Source of the DNA: Thysanoteuthis rhombus
Lineage: Eukaryota > Mollusca > Cephalopoda > Oegopsida > Thysanoteuthidae
Length of the DNA: 64,000 nucleotides
Reading direction: 5' to 3'
Assembly (NCBI GenBank): GCA_963457665.1
Contig: OY735205.1
Location: 24,954,691-25,018,690, forward strand
The notes beneath the pieces are model-generated. The model saw nothing but the letters and a program-made list of their open reading frames with translations. It made no database searches and was not told where the DNA came from. The translations under genes and the position numbers were made by a program. Numbering within the stretch: position 1 is the first letter of the stretch; each line of letters opens with the position of its first letter. Positions 11,799 to 24,709 of this stretch are shown here, one piece after another.

Positions 11799-13300
11799 AG
11801 GCATTAAGATTGAGGCAACCTAATTCGTAAATATGCTGGGGGTCAACCAGTATACTGCCAGAGTTATGAAAAGACTTGATGTTCATTGATTTCCAAGAAC
11901 AAGTAACAGACACCTGGCGACATCTAAAATAACAAAACAATAAAAACAACGTGGGGCTTTCCAAATTATAAACTCCAGACAGTTAACATTATTCAACTGT
12001 GAAGAAAAGAATTAAACTACTTTACGCAGTGGAAAAAAGCAGGACAAAGAATAGATCAAGAAAGGATAAAAAGAGAAGAAAATACTTTGGAGACACAAAA
12101 TTCATGCCATGACGACGGTAACTTAAATCACAATTTGTTTCTTGTATAAATACCAGGAGAATAATATAATAATAATTATAAAACAGAGCATAATTTTTTT
12201 CAGATTTAATTCCAAATCAAACGTCTTGAGAATACCTTTTATATTTGTGATTGTTTTTTTATTTATTTGTTGTATTGTGTTCGTATCTTCGCTGTGTTTT
12301 CGATGTGTTTTTTTTTTAACATTCAGCTTTGATATCAGAACATTTATCGACATTGAATTCGTATCCGGTGCAAGACTTCAGAATCTGCCTAAAAGGCTGT
12401 TTTTAGTGAAAGACCAATCATGTTTTTCATTAAGTAAATGCACTGAGTTAAAGACTCCTTGGCATTTTATAACGCTTTTGGCTCTCATGTAACATTTATA
12501 ATGATCGCTTTGCGTGCTGTTTTCTCATATATTCTCAAAGACCGACTGCCTCCGTGGACGGGGCTCGACTCCTCGTGCCCAACAGATCCGGGCGATCAAA
12601 CATTCAAGGAAATTTCTTTAGACAACTTCCTGCGTCAAGGAACATACGAGTAAGGCTTTAATACAGACTACAGCCGAAATGGGGAAATGAGATTTTTATT
12701 GCAGACTTAATTCTCCTTGGTTGCGTTCTTTCACAAACAAGTCGACCATTTGTGATGGATTTTTTCCATCAAAGCCACATCTTCCCACACAGCACTTTGG
12801 CAATGTAATTGGAACCAAATACTGGTGGTTTAGAAAGATTGTGATATATCCTACAGAGAATTACCATTTATTTGCATTTGAATCTCTCACGAGTATTCCC
12901 CGTGGGTATTTTCAACTAACAGAGGGTTTAATGTGCGTACAATTATTTTAGTGACTTACTTCCGAACTTTTTTTAACACATTCCATGCAGTCCGCTTTCA
13001 ATCGATTTGATAAATGATTCCTTTCATTGAACGTCCATGATTTTGATTTTATCCGAAGGAAATATAATCCATCAGTGGATCAGCATACCAACTTTGATAA
13101 TGACCAGTGTTTTTTTGTGTTTGTTTCTCTTTCTGCAAGAAATGAACTCTCCCATTTTAAGGTAATAGCAGTTTGAAACGATGGACATCCGATTGAACAG
13201 ATTTAGTATTTCCTCTTTGTACCAAGTCAAAAGAAATTCAAATATAAACGTAAATTTCTTTCACGGAGATTAACTGATGCACCAGAGCCACCATGGAATA
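11795..13300. other. No feature recognised
   Basis: AT-rich, with small unremarkable open frames (for example 12142-12492, 116 codons, low-complexity hydrophobic). I find no family motif. Confidence 0.4.
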
Positions 13301-13329
13301 AAAGCATCACCGCTTCCTCCAATCACTGG

Positions 13330-14000
13330 CCCGACTACGCTTAAAGTTGTTCAACATTTCACTTGCTTTGAATATCCTCCCATCCCAGACTAGACAAGGG
13401 GATAAGGCAAATAAAGCCTTTGATAGACTGTCAAACCATATCTGGAAAGAAACCTCAAGAAAGACACAAAAATGAAACTCTACAGAACTATAGTACTGCC
13501 AACCTTCCAATACAATGCCGAATTCTGGGTCATATACCAACGACACCTATGCCTTCTTGAGTGCTTTTACCAGACTTTGCCCCGTCCTCAAAAGAGCGCT
13601 GGAGTGACTTTATCACAAACAATGAGATTCTGAATTCAGCCAGGGATACATGCTACCAGACAACCCCAGCAGTTAGTAAGTCATCAGACGGCAAATATTC
13701 CCCTTTCCTGTTAGCTGGCCCCCAGCCGGCGATGAATCTGGGTGCCACAGGAGAGATACATTGAAGGACTAAAAAAGACCCTCATTTCTTTCGGCATCAA
13801 ACCACACGAGTGGACAAGAGGGACAGCCGAAATAAATGAATGACGATTCAAGGTCGAGACGAAACCAGGCTTAAAAGAAGAGAAAAGAAAGCAGCGCTGC
13901 AATTTCGGGGCCCCTTTTCAACATCAGACTTTACACTGCAACTGCTTCTGAGAAGTCTGCATCCACACATAGGCCTTGCTGGTCACTTGAGGGTTTGCAA
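13330..14000 (+). mobile_element. CR1/Jockey-like LINE relic, RT C-terminal region
   Basis: Plus-strand translation in shifting frames gives AFDRLSNHIWKE (about 13411-13450), then LYRTIVLPTFQYNAEFWVIY (13480-13540), then YIEGLKKTLISFGI near 13758-13800 followed by EWTRGTAE. This order matches the thumb and C-terminal region of CR1/Jockey-type reverse transcriptases, where a phrase like LYKTVVLPTLLY-x-ETW occurs. Several stops and frame shifts interrupt it. There is no catalytic RT motif in the fragment. The assignment is from remembered family character, without alignment. Confidence 0.5.
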
Positions 14001-15140
14001 GAGCCAGCAAGAGCATGTTACAGTCGTCGCAGACCCTCCCATATATTTCTTTGCTAAGCCATCTATAATATTATAAGCTAAGTTTTCTTTTTGTTTTTCT
14101 GTTTGTGTAGATTTCTGTCACACCATCGCACCAAAGTAAATCGATATAATATTTCATTAGGCTTTGGCGTAGATTGAACATCAGACATCATGATTTGTAA
14201 GTCGGCACTAAATCGTTCAGTCACTGCCATACAGCTACGTAAAACTAGATATTTTGCAAAGACGGCAGCCGTTGATTTCATCCGTTGTAAGCAGAATAAT
14301 CGCAAACATTCAAAAAAATTGCAAGTGAATTTAATCCTGATAAACATGTAAACAAATAGATTTATACAAGATAACAAATAAAATAGATATCCCAACGAAC
14401 TGGCTGTGTGAGTCAACGGAAGTTACTGGAAAATACATCCTTTAAAAATTAAACCGTCTGTTTTTTTCTGTGTCTGTTTTTCGGAGTGTCCAAACTATAA
14501 AAAAAACTTCTCGGCGACAGAACATAAAAAATCTTGATTTTGTATTCTATTCTCACAGAGTATTAGAATAACTTATGTTACGTTAAGTAGTTATATACTT
14601 TTGAAGAAATATTATTGACTTTTTTTGTACTGTTATTATATTGGTTACTTATATTGGTAAATCCGATATTTTACTTTCAATATTGCAAGGGGGGGGGGCG
14701 GAAAAAATTGAGATTTTTTTAACTTTAACTTTTTTCCAAGTTGAAAAATAAAATACTCTGTTGCAACATGCAGCAACAAATATGTGTATTTTACTTTTGA
14801 ATGTTTTATTTTTTTAGTTGAAAGACAAATAGCTTGGCGGGGCCAGAAAGATTATTTTTTAAAAATTTTCACCATTTCAATTTCAGGCTATAATTCAGTT
14901 ATAAGATAAAATAAATGAAAAGTATCTGTCCACAACAGACTGAAAAATTTGCTATATAACAAATCCATTCATAAATAATCCCGTAATTCTTCACGAGCAT
15001 TATACCATTAACTCTTTTCATAAAAAAACTCGAAATCAACCAGTTAACTTGTTCTGCCTTGTAGGCCTCAATCCTGCATGTAAAAATCTGAGATTTTTGC
15101 ATAGGAGTAAATCTTTTCACAGAGGAAAACATAGGATGGG
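14000..15140. other. No feature recognised
   Basis: AT-rich, with a G-run at 14690-14698 and several T-runs. No supported coding or repeat feature. Confidence 0.4.
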
Positions 15141-15149
15141 TGATTCTAT

Positions 15150-15660
15150 AGAAGATTTCAACGTTGGATTCTTTTCACAATCTAATTATGATGCTAAGCT
15201 TGGCCTACACTTTCCATCTGACGAAACCGAAAATCAATTCTGCATCAAAGAAACTAAGGATCGGCAGAAAGATTCATATTTGCACAACAAAGGGCATAGG
15301 CTGTGTGACGTTGATTTCAGGGGTCATTCATGGTCATTTCTTGTAATTTTTAGTCAATAAAAGTAATGGTTATCTATAATTTTGCCCTTAAGAAGCTGGA
15401 GTTTTGCATGAAAGCACATATTTTTTTTAGTGAAGGCCATAGTAAATGTGATGCTGAACTTGGAGATCATTTCTTGTTCACCAGGAGTCATAAGAATTTG
15501 TAGTCAAACAGAGCAAATGTAGGGCATAATTGTACACTTAGGGAGGTTATATTTGGCATAGAGGCTCGTATTTCCATTGCAAAGACAATGAACTTTGCAA
15601 TATTGGCCTCAGAGGACATTCAAAGTCATAAGAAGTCATTCCTAATTTTTATTAAGAAAA
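15150..15660. repeat. Diverged tandem repeat, period roughly 150-160 bp (tentative)
   Basis: Related phrases recur in order near 15300-15360, 15430-15510 and 15600-15650: a GTCATT-rich core, then AATTTTTAGTCAA or AATTTGTAGTCAA or AATTTTTATTAAG. The copies are heavily diverged. Open frames in the first unit (15049-15360) show no protein motif. Confidence 0.35.
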
Positions 15661-15792
15661 ATGTTAGGGAAGCAATCCTAATTACTACAAAAGACAAAAT
15701 ATCAAGGAAAATTTGAAAAGATATCAAGAGGTTTGTCTCTAAAAACACTTTGACACATGAATATATACAGTGACAGTATCATACTTCTAGAA

Positions 15793-15900
15793 GGTCAGTA
15801 AGGCTGGATTTAAGCGATATATTCTATTTCTGCATGAATCCCCCATCCACCAGTGCTTTATTCCTATGGAAGAGCATTGCATAAGCTTACAATGAACGAG
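15793..15900 (-). mobile_element. SINE-B, 5' part only, antisense
   Basis: Closely matches 26031-26131, sharing GGTCAGTAAG, AATTTAAGCGATA, CCCCATCCAC and the 20-base block ending in CATAAGCTTACAATGAACGA. These correspond to the 5' part of the SINE-B unit seen complete on the plus strand at 57625-57840. The tRNA-like and tail portions are missing here. A (TA)n/(GATA)n tract follows at 15943-15990. Confidence 0.65.
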
Positions 15901-15942
15901 TTACCTCAGTTAAAGAGTGCTCAACCCTAAATAGAGGAGCAT

Positions 15943-16000
15943 TATATATATATATATATATATATATATAGATAGATAGATAGATAGATAGAGAGAGAGA
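15943..16000. repeat. (TA)n-(GATA)n-(GA)n compound microsatellite
   Basis: TA dinucleotides pass into GATA tetranucleotides and then a short GA run. Confidence 0.9.
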
Positions 16001-16084
16001 CAGATACACACATACACATATATATGTATATAATAATCATGCCTTGTTAAATCAAAATAATTCAAATTGGATTTTACTTAGTAG

Positions 16085-16087
<3 letters not shown>

Positions 16088-16149
<62 letters not shown>

Positions 16150-16182
16150 TGTGTGTGTGTATATGAGTGTGTGTGTGTGTGT
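16088..16182. repeat. (TA)n-(GT)n compound microsatellite
   Basis: About 58 bp of TA are followed by GT-rich units. Spurious tyrosine/isoleucine frames cross it. Confidence 0.95.
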
Positions 16183-16300
16183 TCTGTGGATGGGAAGTGA
16201 TCCGAAAGAATGCAGATGAAAATGACAACTGGAAGGTGGAGAGAAAGACGCAAGAGATGATAATTTTTCTTATTGCTTTTTAAAATTTGTCTACACCCCA

Positions 16301-16539
16301 AATCTCATTTTCCTCCAGAGGTCATCGAGGTTCAGTTGCTGATAAAGACTGAGTTCACCAAACTGACAATAGTTTGTGGTACTATTTTGATGAGCATCTC
16401 CTTACAGCAGAGGCGCACTCACACAAACGCATATATATATATATGCTCATCAAAATAGTACCTCAAACTATTGTCAGTTTGGTGAACTCAGTCCTTATCA
16501 GCAACTGAACCTCGATGACCTCTGGAGGAAAATGAGATT
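16301..16539. repeat. Near-perfect 97-bp inverted repeat with 45-nt loop
   Basis: The left arm 16301-16397 and right arm 16443-16539 are reverse complements with only two mismatches that I can find by direct comparison: one A/G near arm position 47 and one T/A near position 77. The 45-nt loop contains a short CA-rich stretch and a (AT)n run. A transcript across it on either strand would form a very long perfect duplex. There is no open frame spanning it and no similarity to the SINE or LINE families in the window. Candidate origins are a foldback element, a hairpin-RNA locus, or a recent inverted duplication. Confidence 0.92.
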
Positions 16540-19500
16540 CGTATATCAAGCCATGGCCTAGACCAATGGAAAGCAAACTGAATGTTTTTATTTTTTTTTC
16601 AATAAAATCGGCCAGTTCATGGCTTCCAACCATTTTATATTAACCACTCTGTGTGTCATGCAAAATGTCAATTGGTGAGGTAAAAGGCTGAAAACGCAAA
16701 ATCCAACCCGTACCAACTGCGACTAACTAATCAGCAGGAATGTTATTTTTCTTAACATTGGAAGAAAATAAGATTTAAGAATTATTTTCCAAATGACATT
16801 ATGCAAGGTCTTCCCAAAATGCGGATTTCAGTCAAATTCAACTCATGTAGAATGATCTGTATTGGATTTATGATTCCATTTTCCCGAGAAACTGTCCATT
16901 ATTAGTATATTCTGATATACATATGTATTTACTGCAAACAGTGCTGTATTGCATACGCCTGTAACAATATAGCAGTTGCATTTTGATACTCCTTATTTGA
17001 GGATGCCAATCATGAAAAAAAAATTTTTCATAGTATGAAGTCAGGTGAAAAAATAACCTTATAAAGAAAGAATGTCTAATCAAATTGTTTTGGTTTCGGG
17101 ATTTTTTCAACATTGCAAGGGATTTTTGAAAGAAAATTCTCCGAATGATGTAATTTCAAGTGGCCATAAAGTCAATTAATTGCATTGTAATTGTTCATTA
17201 AATTGAATCCCCGATTCTAAAACATGACGTAACGGGTAATTTAGTTTTATTCTCTGAGTTAGAGCATAGTGAAGATGCTTGGCCGAAAATATTCTTTCCA
17301 CCAAGTGCCGATCTCGAACATATTTGGGACAGATCGACCTAACTACGGACCGTGTCATAGAGACGCATGTGGATGAATCAAGGAACAAAATCATTGCTTC
17401 CCTAAGAATTTGTATACAGCAATGCATTCATTAAAAAACCTATTTAATGTGTGTCTCACTGACAGATGGATCTATTGCCTATGATTATGACGGTAAACTG
17501 GATGGAAGAAACTGCATAAAATCTGTTGATGAGCAGGTGTGAATAAATTCAATATAATGATTCTTTACAGCATGTTTCAATAGACTTGAAACATCTTGAA
17601 ACATATATAATTTGAACAGGTCTTTTAGGAGGGTTAAACTTTAACATGAAGTTATTCAATGCAATAAGTACACATTTGAAAGTTTTTTTAAGGCTGTCGT
17701 ATTCTACATTCAAATATCCTGAATAATCCATAAAGTATTGTGCATTCTAATTAAAGATGCCATAATTGTACATGGATATGTTTTCTGTTCTTCTTTTACA
17801 TCAAGTGGAGCAAACATTTAGAATTTATTAGTTTCCCCGCAGATATGTTTCACAGGCACGATAATTAATAGATGCATAATACCTATCTATACATTTAGAT
17901 AATATACAATGCGAATTTTCACTATCCATAACCATGGACTATTTCACTGATAAGTAATTCGTTTTCTGATAGAGATATCACCTAATAATCATTTTGAATA
18001 ATGAACATTTTTTTTTTACTTTCTCGAAAAAACAAAAAACAAAAACAAAAACAAAACGAAACATATAATGGAAAACAAATACAGACAAGCCCCGTTTTTC
18101 AGAACCTCTTTCACACCACGACAAGCCAAGATAGTATTCAGCTTTTGTTTTGCAGCGAATTATTATGGAGGCAGCACAAATCTTTTTCAACTGTCTTCTA
18201 CATCCCTGTTTGCTGTCCCTTCCCACTAACATAATCTCCGGTGACCGAACATTTTGAGGATCTGGAAACGCTCAACCCTTTTTCCCATGCAAATTAATGG
18301 TGATTACCTCTTTTATCACATTTTGGCTTGCAAAAGGCTTTTATAGAAAAACTCGACTCTTTTTCAGTGGGGAAAATCTGTAAATTGGTGGATTTTGTTG
18401 ACGGTGATTAATTAGATTTAATGATAATAATTAATATCCAGTTCTGAATTTTATTTTGAATGAAGTTCATGTTGTCCCTTTTCGACTGGGTTTTTGATTA
18501 GCTCAACTGGGAAATACTGGTGATTTGTGTTTCTATCTAAACAAAATTGCTAATAATTACAAGTGAAGTTTTTTGTCGGTCTGATCTTAGGTTCATCTAC
18601 ACCTTCCACTTTTTTGTAAAAAGGTTTAGAGATAACAGGATCTCAAGAATCGTAGACGGATTTCAAAGGCTTTAATATGCTTTGCACAGCTTTTGAGTTG
18701 CCTAAAAGGCTGGTCATAAGACGAATATATTTAAGCAACATGACGGCTTTTGTAAAGATAACGGTGATGCATTCAACGCATGAATTATCTGCTGTCTGGC
18801 AGAACTGATAGAATAAGAAATCCTCAAATTAGTTATCGGGATTCTGTCTCCCAGCTCACAAAAAATATTTCACCTTAGTTAAATATATGTGTCGATATGC
18901 TTGGTTTAATGCAATCTGTCTGCGAGTATTATTAACATTTCCTGATGATTATCTCAGGTATTGTTCAGGATGGAAGGCATGCTTTTCAAAAAGCTTTTCA
19001 CAAACCTTCTCGTGGAGAAAACTGACCTGACTGCCCGCTTGCTTCTGCAATCATTCATGGCTTGCCAGAAGTGAGACCTATGACTATATGTCTAGCAGTA
19101 ATGAAGAGCATAGATTGATCGGTCTCTGAAACGTATCATTACAAGATTATCACAAGCTGCCCCGGCCTGAGATCGAACTTGGTTCACCGATCACTTTTTC
19201 CGTGATAGCAGACATTTCATCACTTTTTTTCTACCTTTACCATAATGTTATTATCATATAACCCAGTATGACCAATAACTTTGTATTGGAGATGGGGTAG
19301 GCACGGTCACATAGCTCTTCTGGTCATCTGACATGTCATAAAAGATAGCGTCCAGCAGGGCAACCTAAACATTACCATCTAATCGGAGAAAGTATGTATC
19401 CAGTACCTTTGATTACAGGCACCATGATAAGCATGGCCATGTTATTTTCATAACCCTCTGAGATATCACGAAATAGTTTAGGATAGCACCTAAACAATTT

Positions 19501-20100
19501 CGTGTCCATTGGACTAACAAGTTTACTCTATGCTACCAATGAATTCAATATGAGGGAGGAGATAAAGTTACTCCCCTTCCCCCGCTAAAATGTTATGAAG
19601 AAAAAAATTCAAATATGACATCACAACACAATCTTGATCATTGGACTAACTACGCTTAGGTCCTTCAGAACCCCTAGACGCAGATCCTAGGAGACCCACA
19701 AAGATATTACTGGGGGTCTTGGAAAGACCTTTCAAAAGTCTGGGGTCTTGTCAAGTAGGCAGGCAAAAACCCACTAAGAGATTTGATGGTTCCACCCTGG
19801 TGATTTGGCGCTTGGAGAGACCCCTCTTAAATTTAATGAGAATTTTTTCTGTGATAAGTTGATATAATTGCGATAGGTGATCTGCTATTCATGAAGATGT
19901 TGGGCTCCGGGAAGACTTAAAATCGCCACTCCCCTATTTCAGCTACGCTCCTGACCAACCGACTATGTTTCGTCAATGTTCAAAATGTCTGAACGAAAGA
20001 ATAAAATACGTTTGATTTGCAAAAACATTTCTGAGCACAAAAATGATTTATTTGGAATTCTTTATTTCATCTTATCTTATCTTGGATTATCTTCAAAATG
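16540..20100. other. Long interval without recognised genes
   Basis: AT-rich sequence with no confident element. A B-box-like word (antisense GTTCGATCTC) near 19160-19175 could be an eroded tRNA-derived SINE head, but no A box is visible. The stretch 19660-19760 is slightly richer in G and C and contains short GGTCTTG repeats. Confidence 0.35.
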
Positions 20101-20104
20101 AATG

Positions 20105-20640
20105 CATCATCATCATCATCATCATCATCAATATTTTAACGTCCGTTTTGGACAGGTCCAGCCACATTTCTCTATCATGGGCGTCGTGGACCCAGCATTT
20201 TCTAAATTTGTCTAGTTTTTCTCTCCATCTTGTATTTTGTCAGCCTCAGTTTTGCATGTGGTCTCTTGGGATCCATGTTGTGAGTTGTGATGTCCATCGG
20301 TTGTTTTTCATTCTCGTAACATGACCAGCCCAATGCCATTTGAGTTTTTGAATGGATTCTATGATGTCTCTGACCCCCATTTTCTTTCTGATATATTGTG
20401 CAGCCTTGTGATCTCTCCAAGTAAGATTGAGTATGATTCTCTCAAGCTCCCTCTGCATGCTTCTCAGTTTGCAGGTTTGTCTCTTGGTTAGGTTCCATGT
20501 TTCAGCTCACAAAGTGACTCTCGGCAGGATGCATTGGTTGTATACTCCTCTTTTTTGAATTAATGGGATCATGTTGTTTTTGATCGTTGAGCTTGCCTGC
20601 TTTGCCGAAAGTTTGCAATCCTTGGGTTAATCTCCGCTCG
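20105..20640 (-). mobile_element. RTE-like LINE 3' fragment, antisense, with ATC (GAT) tail
   Basis: Read on the minus strand, overlapping frames at 20202-20458 cover the C-terminal region typical of this LINE type: QRELERIILNLTWRDHKAAQ, a KLKWHWAGHVTRM motif, then NNRWTSQLTTWIPRDH. One frame change separates them. The element ends at the trinucleotide tail 20105-20131, seen here as ATC repeats. It is truncated at its 5' end near 20640. It belongs to the same broad class as the relic at 3240-5305, but is better preserved. Confidence 0.8.
20202..20458 (-). pseudogene. RTE-like LINE polyprotein C-terminus
   Basis: Two overlapping minus-strand frames encode the C-terminal segment downstream of the RT thumb. 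The recognisable block is K-L-K-W-x-W-A-G-H, an almost invariant feature of this LINE lineage, followed by the RWT and W-x-PR motifs. The switch between frames at about 20330-20420 shows an indel. No RT catalytic residues remain in the fragment. The Met codons are accidental internal starts. Confidence 0.75.
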
Positions 20641-20881
20641 ATTTCTTGTAAGTTACAATAACGAAACTAATATTTATCTATTAATTACCCCTCTGATATC
20701 AACACCACAACAGATCCCGGTGATTACATTAAAACGTGTTTAGATAAGATGGACTAAGTAAAAACTATCTCTTGAACAGTTTCAACATTTCAAAACAGAA
20801 ATGAAGTACCGAAAATAAAGTGTGCTAGCTACTCGCTGGGAACGTAGAAGAAGGATGGAAGAAAAATCAATACAAGGTACT

Positions 20882-20904
20882 AAGGTGGTATGATAATAAT
20901 AATA

Positions 20905-20970
<66 letters not shown>

Positions 20971-20985
20971 CAACAACAACAATAA
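20882..20985. repeat. (AAT)n microsatellite passing into (AAC)n
   Basis: About 80 bp of AAT units and then AAC units. Unlike the other AAT arrays I see no RLE-1 sequence next to it. Confidence 0.95.
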
Positions 20986-20989
20986 CAAG

Positions 20990-23900
20990 TAGCCATCACC
21001 GCAAATAATTGAACAATCATAGCGTCATATTTTAAAGTCATGTAAAAAAATTCGATCAAAGTTTAAATATGGTCAGAATGCATTCTATTTATTACATCAC
21101 TGCTTTTTTACCCCGAAAAACGCAGAGAATTGAATAAACATCTGGAGAATCCAAATGCTATTAATAAACCCATCAAATATTTTTAGAAGTAGTCTAGTAC
21201 TGCTGCCGATTTTCAAGTCTGTAGACAACACAGTATGACCAGGAGCATTGGAACACACTAGGACACGCGCATTTAAAAAGAGATAGAATCCTTGGGTTCC
21301 ATTCCGATGCTTACAATTGTTCAATAACATTCGATTCAAGCCGGGAAATCAGATCGGCCCATTGTAAAAATGATATGAATTAAGGTTGGATAATGAATGT
21401 AACCATCCTAGCCGACCACAATGCAGAACTACGGAAGAAAGAAAAGTTGTACAAATAACTATAAAATTACCAGAGAAAACAGGGAATTTTGAATATGGGG
21501 ATGGTGAATTTAGCCACAGTCATTAGAATACTCAGAACTTGCTTGAAAATCTTTGCAAAAAATTTGGAAAAAGGAAAACCCAAAGAGGCTTCAAGATGTG
21601 AAAACATTCGTTATCACATGGTTCAAGAAAAAGCCACTGTTATTATTATGAGTGAAATCATCAGAATAGTTGAGATGATTTGTGAGACAAACCCTTGTTG
21701 CGGACGATGAAAAGAGAATCCGTTCGTCTATAGAAGCAGCCCTGTCAGTGAACCCCAGGGTGAAAATGAAGAAAAAATATGAATATGACGATCTTGCCCG
21801 AAGGCTGCTGAAAAATATTCAATTGAAAGTGACGATCGTGTCCATGAGAAAAAAAAGAGAGATAAAAGGCTGCAAAGAATATGTAATATGAAGGTGATGA
21901 AGGTGGTGCTCATAATCACTACAAACCTAGGGACTGCCCGAAAGACATTTGCAGATGGACGGAACATCTAACCAGGAGAGAATTTGTGGTGACTACAAGC
22001 ACTTCCGTGAATGAGAGAAGGCCTCGCACAATTTACGCATGATTCTTTGTAGCTATGTCTGAGCGTGTGGGTGTAAGGAGGCACTTCTCTCTGAATGCGT
22101 ATCTACGGGAGTATTCAATTCGTACACTTATGAATATGAGTGCGCACTTATCGGTGTTTAACAGAAGTCACTCTACTTTGGATGAATCATCCAATTGTAT
22201 TTAACGTACATATTTAATTAGAATAGACACGTATAAAAGATTCAAGATCATAAACAACACAAATAGACATTTTTGTTGCACAGGAAAGGTTATTTACGAT
22301 AAATATTTAGTTGGTAGTTATTTTAGAACCATAAGTTGACTCAGCACACATATCTTTGTGAATGCAGTGAAATGGAAGAAAACAAAAACAAAAAAACAAA
22401 CCCAAAACGCTTAGCATCTATAAATAATTTAAAGAGTATTTTCTATCGATATGAATTTATGAGAAAAATCAATTGAACATCTTTCAAAAATCCATGTGAA
22501 CTTAGAATATTTGTCGATGGAGAATAGTGTTTTTCTGATGATAATCAAATAGACTTGCTTCGTGAATAAGAGATTTCTATCCTTTTTTTTCTTCACAATT
22601 TTGACGTCAGAAATCTTGTATTTCTTTTGTCTCCTCTGTCTCTATAAATATTCTCAAATGAAGGCTATTAAAAGGAAGATTTTCATGCATTCAAATATTC
22701 CGCTATTCTTCGCAATCATCTCCACAATCTTTTTTTTTTAAATTCTTATCTTCGGGGAATTATGCGTCATATATTCTAAAGAATAAAAACCTTGAAGAAG
22801 AAAAATGTCTCGACGAGTATTTTACACCGGTTTATCGCATTCCCTGTGTTTCTTTCCTCTTTGGTTGTCTAGGCAACGTAATTCAAAGATTATCAATATA
22901 TCAGAGAATGAAGGAAGAGGAAATAATTGCTCATCGCACAAAAACAACATCATCAGTTTTCTGAAAGTCTTAGATTAAATATTTCATTGTCCACTGAATT
23001 TTCGAGCATATATCTTCTTTGTTGTTCTTATTACAGCCATGCATTGACTTGCATCCGGGCTACGTTCTGGTGATATGGACGCAACTCAACCTGAGGGCGG
23101 GTTGACCATTATATAATGAAGTGAAATATACATCCTGGACAATATGATGTGTTATTACACATAGATAACATACATATGTCTAAATACCATAGTTAATGAA
23201 ATTTAAATACATTTCAGTAGTGCACTGTATTATAATTTACAACCCTGTAAAATACTTATAAAATTATACGTACGTAATTTGTTAATATTAGTAATAAGAC
23301 TATGTGTATTTTCATATCTTAGTCAACGAGTTATGTACGGATAGAAGGTCTCCTGGAACGTAGTGCTGGGGTTTTGTAAGCTATTGAAACGAGTAAAGTG
23401 TTATTAATTTGTTAAAACCTTTTACTTTAATCGTAGGTTTCAGTTGCTTTTTATTACAAATTTAAATTGAACCGTAATTGGAAATGGAGAGCCAGCCAAT
23501 GATGAGAATAGGGAGTCCAGTATACGTTTAGTTGCTTTGACCATTCAGCAATGGTGACATTATAGTTAAGCAGAAGCTGATTTTAAATCTTCGAGTACTC
23601 AGATAGTTCGCAGGACATATCGACCTAAGGCAGTACTACAGCTCGACCGGTATGTTCTACAGCCTCTCAATCATCTATCATGCCTTCGGTATCTTTTAGA
23701 ACAACATTATTGTCGAGGCTTTCATCCTGATTCTGTGGCGAGGAGAAGTCGAGACTTCAAATGAAATTTTAATGGAAAAGTAGGAGTAAAAATTAGAAAT
23801 AATTAGGAATATAGAAATTGGCACCAAGTAAGATATATTGGGAACATAAATAGACGCACTGATCGGTAGAAATGTTTTACTTCTCACAGTATCTGAAGAT

Positions 23901-24500
23901 TTTTTGAATGATTAATAACATAAGGCGTTTCGATCGTGCGAAAATTTGAGAAGTGCTCTGGTGGCTGTCATAAAAATTTCAAAAAAGTATTTTGCATGTT
24001 GTAAACTGAGATTCTAATAGATTATGAATTGTTCTGCAAAGCATTAATTCGAACTTGCATTTTCCCCGGAGCAAAAAAAAGTAACTTGAGAAGTAAGAAA
24101 TGGAAATGTTAATTATGTCCACTAAATCTCTCATTTCTCCTCAGTCTATAAATATATATGCATTTTACATCTGCTATCTAATAGTTGAGTGTTCCGATAA
24201 AATCTTCCACAAGCCAAAATGAACCCTGTGATGGCCTGCTGCAAAACAAACTGAACGTAATGTCCGATTCAGCCTTTTTGTTTATGAAACGAAAGAGTGG
24301 CGTGGATCAAACTATCGTGAAGCAGGGAATAGCCTCTTGATTATATGTGTATATAATGTGCTTTTGTGTTTATACACAAATATACGGACATGAATATGCA
24401 CTCAGAAAGTTTGTGGCAAAAGTCCGTACTACATTAGGTTTTCGCGCTCTGTTCAGGTTCGACAAATTTTTTTAGCAGAATTTCGTATACATATTTATAC
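20990..24500. other. Long interval without recognised genes
   Basis: Two short plus-strand frames at 21489-21710 and 21682-21891 are lysine-rich and show no motif. The rest is AT-rich, with a poly-T run near 22730. Nothing else supported. Confidence 0.35.
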
Positions 24501-24605
24501 ATCAAGATATAAGTGCACACACATACACCCACACCCACAGATATGCGCGCATACACACTCATATATTTACACAAAAATACTCAAACATACATACGCATGC
24601 ATACA

Positions 24606-24619
24606 ATATATATATATAC

Positions 24620-24702
<83 letters not shown>
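24606..24702. repeat. (TA)n-(GA)n compound microsatellite
   Basis: TA tract, then about 30 bp of GA ending in a G-run. It is followed by an unclassified moderately GC-richer segment (24740-25090). Confidence 0.95.

Positions 24703-24709
<7 letters not shown>

Noticed and set aside
11539-11964. 141-codon frame and other IYIYIY frames at TA tracts
   Set aside because: They are translated TA dinucleotide repeats.
19140-19210. tRNA-like SINE head (antisense GTTCGATCTC)
   Set aside because: Only a B-box-like word is present, with no A box at the right distance and no second copy in the window.
21489-21891. Two overlapping Lys/Arg-rich plus-strand frames
   Set aside because: No domain, low codon quality, and a frame change between them. 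Treated as chance frames.
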